A stretch of DNA of 8,303 nucleotides from Phycisphaerales bacterium (lineage in GTDB: Bacteria; Planctomycetota; Phycisphaerae; Phycisphaerales; UBA1924): assembly GCA_029260415.1 (NCBI GenBank), contig JAJDDH010000418.1:1-8303 (forward strand), in the 5' to 3' direction. The stretch's first letter is position 1. Each line of letters begins with the position of its first letter. Shown here in pieces: positions 1 to 4,493 of the stretch. A program made the translations under genes and the position numbers. The notes under the pieces are model-generated. The model was not told the origin of the DNA, searched no databases, and saw only the letters and a list, made by a program, of their open reading frames with translations.

Positions 1-125
1 GAGTCCATCGCGGACTGCTGGGCCTTGGCGAACTTGCTCGTCGCGATCATCTGCATCGTGCGCGTGATGCGCTTGATGTTCCCGACCGCCTTCATCCGCT
101 TCTGAATCTCGCGTGATTTGCCCAT
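1..125 (-). CDS. atpG: ATP synthase F1 subunit gamma (5' end only)
   Basis: This is a partial gene; the first 41 codons are visible before the left edge. Reading leftward from an ATG at 125-123, the product begins MGKSREIQKRMKAVGNIKRI and continues with TRTMQMIATSKFAKAQQSAM. That is the N-terminal helix of the F1 gamma subunit: the 'REI..R...V.N...IT..M.MIA..K...AQ' pattern is diagnostic. The subunit is the central rotor shaft inside the alpha3beta3 hexamer and couples proton or sodium flow through Fo to ATP synthesis at the membrane. No good Shine-Dalgarno lies next to the start; the nearest GGAG is about 20 nt upstream. In most bacteria atpG follows atpA directly, but here the upstream side holds a divergent regulator operon, so atpG appears to head its own transcript. 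A leftward promoter candidate lies at 242-270. The family call is very secure despite the truncation. Confidence 0.9.
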   Translation of the reverse strand, partial: MGKSREIQKRMKAVGNIKRITRTMQMIATSKFAKAQQSAMD

Positions 126-241
126 AGGACGCGATCGTAGGCGTTCTCCGGCGTCGCGGACCGCTTGGACCTCAGGTTGTGACCCGCCGGCGACTTACAG
201 GATACACGGGTTGTGTTTGGGCTCTGTCGCAGCGGGTCGAA

Positions 242-270
242 AATGTAAAGCAAGCTTGACATAATGTCAA
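242..270 (-). promoter_or_regulatory. Putative leftward sigma70-like promoter for atpG
   Basis: On the minus strand the -35 box TTGACA (270-265, perfect consensus) is followed by a 17-nt spacer and the -10 box TACATT (247-242, 4 of 6). The predicted start is near 235, giving a leader of about 110 nt before the atpG ATG at 125. The -35 overlaps the -35 of the rightward promoter, so only one polymerase could occupy the region at a time. Based on sequence match and spacing only. Confidence 0.5.
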
Positions 271-282
271 GGAGTCTTTACA
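244..282. promoter_or_regulatory. 39-bp two-tier palindrome, candidate Xre operator
   Basis: Two nested inverted repeats share one centre at base 263. The inner repeat is CTTGACAT-A-ATGTCAAG (255-271, 8-bp perfect arms). The outer repeat is TGTAAAG (244-250) with CTTTACA (276-282, 7-bp perfect arms). The bases between the tiers are not symmetric, which suggests two separate protein-contact zones and not one RNA hairpin. The region is AT-rich against a strongly GC-rich background. It sits immediately upstream of an Xre-family gene, and such repressors usually bind dyad operators at their own promoters. The symmetry is read directly from the sequence; the operator role is inferred. Confidence 0.65.
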
Positions 283-284
283 GT
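256..284 (+). promoter_or_regulatory. Putative rightward sigma70-like promoter for the Xre operon
   Basis: The -35 box TTGACA (256-261, perfect) is followed by a 17-nt spacer and the -10 box TACAGT (279-284, 4 of 6). The predicted transcription start is near 291. That leaves a leader of about 28 nt containing GGGAGG at 302-307, which fits a GTG start at 319. The promoter lies entirely within the palindromic region, so a protein bound there should block polymerase. Confidence 0.55.
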
Positions 285-318
285 TGGACGATCGGACATG
301 CGGGAGGCGACGCGAGCG

Positions 319-537
319 GTGGAGAACCAGATCAGGGCATTGCGGGGGGGGCTGGGGTGGTCGCAGGGCGAGCTGGCAAAGCGCCTCCGGGTCTCGCGTC
401 AGACGGTCAACGCGATCGAGACGGGCCGCTACGACCCGAGCCTGCCGCTGGCCTTCAAGATCGCGCGGCTCTTTGAGCGGCGGATCGAGGAGATCTTTGA
501 GGACCGGGGCGACAAGGCCCCGGGGGAGGACGCGTGA
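319..537 (+). CDS. Small Xre/Cro-type helix-turn-helix transcriptional regulator
   Basis: This is a DNA-binding protein of 72 aa from the GTG at 319 (or 79 aa from an ATG at 298). The helix-turn-helix is SQGELAKRL (about 15-23) plus recognition helix SRQTVNAIETG (about 26-36), followed by the hallmark RYDPSLPLAFKIARLF and IEEIFE. These features place it in a widespread single-domain Xre subfamily, usually about 65-75 aa. I prefer GTG 319 because GGGAGG (302-307) lies 11 nt upstream, because the product then starts MENQIRAL like family members, and because the likely transcription start (about 291) would leave ATG 298 almost leaderless. The stop codon overlaps the next start by one base (TGATG). 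In this subfamily the neighbour is often a multi-TM protein, as here. It probably represses its own operon through the palindrome at 244-282 and may also affect atpG; that control is inferred. Confidence 0.88.
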   Translation: MENQIRALRGGLGWSQGELAKRLRVSRQTVNAIETGRYDPSLPLAFKIARLFERRIEEIFEDRGDKAPGEDA

Positions 538-947
538 TGGACGAGCGGCGCGAGCCAGAGCGGGGGGCGAGTTGTCGCCAGCGGTCCCGGGCGGTGCTGG
601 CGTGGTCGCTGGTGGCCGCGGGGGCGCTGATCGCGTCCTCGGCGTTGCTCGTGTCGCGCGAGTGGGGGACGGGGCTCGGTCTGGTGATCGCGTTGGCGCC
701 GGTGCTGCCGTTCGTGGGGATGTTCTTTGCGCTGCGCCGCTCGATGGCGCTGCTCGACGAGATGCAGAAGAAGATCCAGCTCGAGGCGCTGGCGCTGTGT
801 GTCGTGCTCGCGTCGGTGATCTGTGTGGTGATCGGGCAGCTGCAGAAGCTCGGGATCGGCTCGGGGCTGGACCTCTCGATGGGCTGGGTCGCGATCGCGG
901 GCTCGTACATCGCGTCGTACCTGCTGGTGAGATCTCGGTACAGGTAA
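537..947 (+). CDS. Four-TM membrane protein of unknown function, Xre-associated
   Basis: This 136-aa integral membrane protein has four predicted hydrophobic segments at roughly residues 19-39, 45-66, 82-101 and 113-131, a charged N-terminus and a basic C-terminus (VRSRYR). The loop between segments 2 and 3 contains RRSMALLDEMQKKIQLEAL. A similar 'LDE.Q..IQLEALA' stretch recurs in small four-TM proteins encoded beside Xre regulators in other bacteria, but I know of no assigned function. The ATG at 537 overlaps the regulator stop (TGATG), and a strong Shine-Dalgarno, GGGGGAGGA, ends 6 nt upstream, so the two genes are probably translationally coupled. An in-frame GTG at 534 is possible but less favoured. 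Its stop TAA (945-947) lies inside the ribosome binding site of the next gene. Expression should follow the regulator. Confidence 0.82.
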   Translation: MDERREPERGASCRQRSRAVLAWSLVAAGALIASSALLVSREWGTGLGLVIALAPVLPFVGMFFALRRSMALLDEMQKKIQLEALALCVVLASVICVVIGQLQKLGIGSGLDLSMGWVAIAGSYIASYLLVRSRYR

Positions 948-959
948 AGGAGGCATCGC

Positions 960-1208
960 GTGTGCAGAATCCGTGAATCGTTCGGTCCTGGCGTTGTGGG
1001 GTACCTGCTGGGCGCCCTCGCGGTTGTTGCGGTGGTCACGCTCGCCGTGCTCGCGGGCAACGCGGGGATCATGCTCTGGCGCGACGCCCGGATCGTGAAC
1101 CTGTGGGGCGAGTCGCAGTGGGACATCGGGCTGGCGGTGATGCTCGCCGTGCCGCTCATCCCGGGCTGCGGCGTCTACGCGACGCGCCGCCGGCGCTGTC
1201 GCCTGTAG
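960..1208 (+). CDS. Small two-TM membrane protein, unknown function
   Basis: This 82-aa protein starts at GTG 960. I do not recognise a family. Two hydrophobic segments are visible at about residues 11-33 and 55-74. They are joined by a short polar loop with several Trp residues (LWRDARIVNLWGESQW), and the protein ends in the basic tail RRRRCRL, which suggests a cytoplasmic C-terminus. Despite its size the gene is well supported: a near-perfect Shine-Dalgarno, AAAGGAGG (946-953), sits 6 nt before the start, and the gene follows the four-TM gene by only 12 nt in the same orientation. Its stop TAG (1206-1208) directly abuts the stop of the converging hydrolase gene, so there is no room for a terminator between them. 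A role with the four-TM protein is inferred from linkage only. Confidence 0.7.
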   Translation: MCRIRESFGPGVVGYLLGALAVVAVVTLAVLAGNAGIMLWRDARIVNLWGESQWDIGLAVMLAVPLIPGCGVYATRRRRCRL

Positions 1209-2027
1209 TCACCCGCCCAGCACGAGCCCGTCGTGCGCCAGGGCCAGGCCCTCGGGCAGCGTGTCGTTGGTCTTCGCGTGCGCCAGGTCGTGGCTCATGT
1301 GCACGAACCAGGTCGAGTCCGCGCCGACGCGCTGGGCGATGTCCGTCGCCTGATCCAGCGTGAGGTGTGTTGGGTGATGGCGGACGCGCAGGGCGTCGAG
1401 CACGAGCGTGCGCAGGCCCCCGAGCACGGGCCAGCTCTCGGGCGGGATCTTGGACACGTCCGTGCAGTAGGCGAGCGGCAGGATTCCCGCGGGGTCCAGC
1501 TCCGCTGGCGCGTCCAGGCGGAAGCCCAGGACGGGCAGGCGCCCGTGCAGCAGGCGGATGGGCGTGACGCGGAGGCCGAACAGGTCGAGCGGGGCCTCGG
1601 GCTCGAGGCGGTGGGCGATGAGCGTCGCGATGAACGAGTCCTGCACGTTGGACCGCTTCTCAAAGATGTGCTTGTAAACCCGGCGCAGGTGCTCGAGCGT
1701 GTGGTCCTCGGCGTACACGTCCACGGGCGCGTTCATCGTCACGTTGAACCGGCGCACCTCGTCGAGCCCGAAGGTGTGGTCCACGTGGTTGTGCGTGAAG
1801 AGGATCGCGTCGAGCCGGTCGAGGCGGGCCCGCAGGGCCTGCTGGCGCAGATCGGGCCCGGCGTCGAGCAGGATCACGCGGTTCTGACCGCCCGCGTCGG
1901 TGAAGCGGAGCGCGGCGCTGGTGCGCAGGCGGCTGTCGCGGGGATCGGTCGAGGCGCAGACATCGCAGTCGCACCCGATGGTGGGAACGCCCGCGCTGGT
2001 GCCGGTGCCGAGGAACTCGAAGTGCAC
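1209..2027 (-). CDS. PhnP-like metallo-beta-lactamase-fold hydrolase
   Basis: This is a 272-aa cytosolic metallohydrolase with no signal peptide. The N-terminus FLGTGTSAGVPTIGC followed by Cys19, Cys21 and Cys24, then DPRDSRLRTS, is typical of PhnP-type cyclic phosphodiesterases, whose Cys cluster holds a structural zinc. The metal motif is THNHVDH (His79, His81, Asp83, His84). Other likely metal ligands are His161 (LLHGR), Asp190 (YCTDVS) and His243 (FVHMSHD). PhnP opens phosphoribosyl 1,2-cyclic phosphate in phosphonate breakdown, but no phn genes are visible, so the substrate is left open. The GTG at 2027 gives the canonical MHFEFLGTGTS start. No Shine-Dalgarno is seen, and the protease stop lies 8 nt upstream, so translation may depend on the upstream gene. 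Length is normal for the family. Confidence 0.9.
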   Translation of the reverse strand: MHFEFLGTGTSAGVPTIGCDCDVCASTDPRDSRLRTSAALRFTDAGGQNRVILLDAGPDLRQQALRARLDRLDAILFTHNHVDHTFGLDEVRRFNVTMNAPVDVYAEDHTLEHLRRVYKHIFEKRSNVQDSFIATLIAHRLEPEAPLDLFGLRVTPIRLLHGRLPVLGFRLDAPAELDPAGILPLAYCTDVSKIPPESWPVLGGLRTLVLDALRVRHHPTHLTLDQATDIAQRVGADSTWFVHMSHDLAHAKTNDTLPEGLALAHDGLVLGG

Positions 2028-2035
2028 GCGGAAGG

Positions 2036-4228
2036 TTAGGGGCAGCCGAACGCGAAGCTGGTCAGGAAGGCGATGATGTCGCTGGCGTCCAGGACGCCCA
2101 CGGGCGGGGCCAGGTCGGCGATCGGGTCGCCGCTGGAGAACCCGACGAGGAACGCGAGCACGTCCGTGATGTCGATCACGCCCAGCGGCTCGGCGATGTC
2201 AGCGAGTGTGCAGCTGACAAAGCACGTCGCCTCGTAGACCTGGAACTGGTCCATCGCCGCCTCGAGCACGGAGTTGTTCGGGTTGTCCGAGACCGAGAAG
2301 CGGGCGGCGAACCGGTCGTTGATCTCGATGTAATCGCCCAGCTGGACGCTCTGCTTCACCCACATCTCGCTGCTGGCGGTGACGCTCTCGATCTGGGTCC
2401 AGGTCTCACCGGCGTCGTCGGAGACCTCGACGACCAGCGCGTCGTCGTCGCCCGAGTTGTTGGTGATCCAGCGGGCGTAGGAGAACGTCGGGCTGGTCAT
2501 CGCTGAGAGATCGAGCACGGGCGAGGTGAGGCGGGTGGGCCCCCCGTCCACGTCGTCGTTAACCGCGTTGCCCGTGAGCCAGCAGCGCCCCGAGAGGTCG
2601 TAGTCGGCCTGCGGCGCGCCCGGGATGCCGACCAGCGGGATCCCGATCTCCCACTCGCCCGTGAGCAGGGAGATGTGGTTGTCGATCTGCCAGTTCGATT
2701 CCGACTCGGTCTCGAAGTCATAGTTGGCGGCAAAGACGATCGTGTGCCCCACCAGCGTGGTGTACGGATCACCAGGCGCGGCGCGGGGGTCGAAGTACAC
2801 CAGGCCCGCGGTGTCCTGCGCGGTCACAAAGTAGTCCACCGATCCGCTGCACGAGACGGGCGGGAACACGCCCTCGTAGGTCGCCTGTCCGACCTTGCTC
2901 ATCGCGACGATCTGCTCGCCCGAGCCATCGTTGACGTGCAGGCGGACGGTAAAGGGATCCAGCGTGACACCCGCGTCGGCGCCGATGACAACGCGGAGGG
3001 TGTCCCCGCCGTCGGGCGAGATCGCGCCGGGCCTGCCGAACGGGTAGCTGAACGTGAGGCTCAGCGGGACGCACACGCCCTGCGGTTGATTGAGCGCGTC
3101 CTGGAGCGCGGGCAGGTGGATGGCGGTGCCCTGGTTGCCGTTGGTGTTGCACCCGGCGTGCGTGTGGATGCCGATGGCCATCCCGGTGGACTCGTCGATG
3201 ACGGGCGAGCCCGAGTTGCCGCTGGTCGTGTCGGCGGCGTACTTGACCGTCGTGCTTGTGACGGACAGGTACGGCCCGGCGTGGGCTTTCTGGGCGTGGT
3301 TCCACGACGCGGGCACGGGCGAGGACGTCGATCCGAACCCGGTGATGCTGATCGACTGGCCCGCGACGGTGGGCGCACTGGCGGCGAGCTGGAACGAGGC
3401 GCCCTGCGCCGCGAGCGGTGTGAGCCCGGTGTTCGAGTTGCTGAACACCCCGAACGTGGCCCAGTCGCCCCCCACCCCAGCGTTGCCCGTGGTCTGGATC
3501 GAGACGGGATCGACCGGGTACTGGTCTTCGGGCGGGGGCGCGACGGGGTTGCCCGCGCTGTCCGAGAGTGGGACGTTGAACTGGACGACCTGGTTGTTGG
3601 CCGGCCCGCAGTGCCCGGCGGTCAGCAGGCAGTTCGAGCGGTCGTTGAAGAGCCACGCCGTGCACGAGACGGGCATGATCCGGGCGATCCGCGTGTCGAA
3701 CGAGAGGGCCCGGTCATCGACGGTGCCGCACAGCGAGCGGGGCTGGGCGCGCCACTCCCCGGCGACCACGCCGACAATCTCGACCCGCGCCGGGCCCGTC
3801 TCGGGCGAGGCGAAGAGCTCGACGAGGACCTGGTCGCCGTTGAAATACGCGCTCATGCCCGCCCACTGACGGGCGGATCGGGCGTCCAGATACTGCACCG
3901 CGCCGTCCTGGAGCGAGGTGATCGCCAGGTAGGAACGCTCGGGCGTGCCCACGTCACCCGGGAGATGGAGCTCCCCGAACCGCACGCGGATGTACGGCGC
4001 ATCGTCGGCGCCGACCTGGGCGCTGAACACACGCTGCATGTCGCCCGCGCCGGGAGTTGCGCGCCGGTCCCCCGAGTCCACGGAGACCGCGACCATGCGC
4101 TCGGGGAAGCTCAGCGGCGCGACGTCCTCGAGCACGGGCTCGGGCGGGGGCGCTGGCGTGCCTGCGCTTGAGGGATCGGGGGTTGCGGTCAGCGCCAGCA
4201 GGGCGACCGCGGCGAGCGTCGTCAGCAT
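2036..4228 (-). CDS. Secreted trypsin-like serine protease with C-terminal GC-type dockerin
   Basis: This is an exported endopeptidase of 730 aa. The first about 22 residues form a signal peptide (MLTTLAAVALLALTA...SSAG), followed by a Pro-rich stretch. A chymotrypsin-fold (S1) domain spans about 165-385, with the triad visible as His206 in LLTAGHC, Asp255 in GGDWATFGV and Ser339 in TTSGNSGSPV. GNSGSPV resembles V8/S1B-type enzymes. Residues about 388-500 form a beta-rich segment. Residues about 500-670 look like a jelly-roll domain (FETESESNW ... VLDLSAMTSPTFSYARW ... VEVSDDAGETW), as seen in MAM/adhesion modules. The dockerin is at 673-730 with two half-repeats and terminal GCP. The start ATG has AGGA 8 nt upstream. 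A promoter candidate lies at 4339-4367. The cleavage specificity cannot be read. The attachment partner is unknown. Confidence 0.9.
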   Translation of the reverse strand: MLTTLAAVALLALTATPDPSSAGTPAPPPEPVLEDVAPLSFPERMVAVSVDSGDRRATPGAGDMQRVFSAQVGADDAPYIRVRFGELHLPGDVGTPERSYLAITSLQDGAVQYLDARSARQWAGMSAYFNGDQVLVELFASPETGPARVEIVGVVAGEWRAQPRSLCGTVDDRALSFDTRIARIMPVSCTAWLFNDRSNCLLTAGHCGPANNQVVQFNVPLSDSAGNPVAPPPEDQYPVDPVSIQTTGNAGVGGDWATFGVFSNSNTGLTPLAAQGASFQLAASAPTVAGQSISITGFGSTSSPVPASWNHAQKAHAGPYLSVTSTTVKYAADTTSGNSGSPVIDESTGMAIGIHTHAGCNTNGNQGTAIHLPALQDALNQPQGVCVPLSLTFSYPFGRPGAISPDGGDTLRVVIGADAGVTLDPFTVRLHVNDGSGEQIVAMSKVGQATYEGVFPPVSCSGSVDYFVTAQDTAGLVYFDPRAAPGDPYTTLVGHTIVFAANYDFETESESNWQIDNHISLLTGEWEIGIPLVGIPGAPQADYDLSGRCWLTGNAVNDDVDGGPTRLTSPVLDLSAMTSPTFSYARWITNNSGDDDALVVEVSDDAGETWTQIESVTASSEMWVKQSVQLGDYIEINDRFAARFSVSDNPNNSVLEAAMDQFQVYEATCFVSCTLADIAEPLGVIDITDVLAFLVGFSSGDPIADLAPPVGVLDASDIIAFLTSFAFGCP
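2039..2212 (-). other. GC-type dockerin domain of the serine protease
   Basis: This region encodes residues 673-730. It has two half-repeats, DIAEPLGVIDITDVLAFLVGF and DLAPPVGVLDASDIIAFLTSF. A Cys just before the first repeat (residue 673) and the Cys of the terminal FGCP (residue 729) could form a disulfide that closes the domain. Classical dockerin loops read D-x-N-x-D-G; here the N and second D are replaced and one residue is added (D-[IL]-A-[EP]-P-x-G). Confidence 0.8.
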
Positions 4229-4338
4229 CGGGAGTTCCTAAGCCCGGATCGGGACCCGGGTCTTGAACGGAGCCTGGGGGTGTCCAGCCAGGGGGCGCGT
4301 TCCTTGTTTCGTCGGCCGGATCGCCATCCAGAGACCAG

Positions 4339-4367
4339 ACGCTACCGGACCTGCGCTCGTCTGGCAA
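4339..4367 (-). promoter_or_regulatory. Putative promoter for the serine protease gene
   Basis: On the minus strand TTGCCA (4367-4362, 5 of 6 to consensus) is followed by a 17-nt spacer and TAGCGT (4344-4339, 3 of 6). The predicted start is near 4331, about 100 nt before the protease ATG. It lies immediately downstream of a terminator-like hairpin, as expected for a new transcription unit. A perfect 7-bp inverted repeat, CCAGACG (4335-4341) and CGTCTGG (4358-4364), overlaps both hexamers and could be an operator. The -10 match is weak, so confidence is moderate. Confidence 0.4.
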
Positions 4368-4370
4368 GCC

Positions 4371-4391
4371 AAAACGCCCGCGGGACGGGCG
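4371..4391 (-). terminator. Rho-independent terminator after the Cys-rich dockerin gene
   Basis: Read on the minus strand, the sequence is CGCCCG, a 5-nt loop TCCCG, CGGGCG, then TTTT. The 6-bp perfect GC stem and short U run fit an intrinsic terminator. It lies about 100 nt beyond the stop codon at 4494 and just upstream of the protease promoter candidate, so it would separate the two dockerin genes into different transcripts. The U run is short, so termination may be incomplete. Confidence 0.55.
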
Positions 4392-4493
4392 AATCACGCC
4401 GTGGGCGGCGCCGAGCGAGCGGGCTGCCGTTCCCCGCGGCGCAGGGTCCGAGAACCGCCCGGAGCTGCCGGGGTGCAGACGCGGACGGACCGG

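Noticed and set aside
264..976. Alternative plus-strand frames (264-476 and 284-976) across the Xre operon
   Set aside because: AAGGAG at 269-274 is a tempting ribosome site for a TTG start at 284, but the products are Arg/Gly-rich without domains, while the overlapping frame encodes a clear helix-turn-helix protein.
2675..4171. Long plus-strand open frame (498 codons) opposite the serine protease gene
   Set aside because: The minus-strand product has a full catalytic triad and dockerin; the plus frame gives biased Arg/Gly/Val/Asp sequence with no domain.
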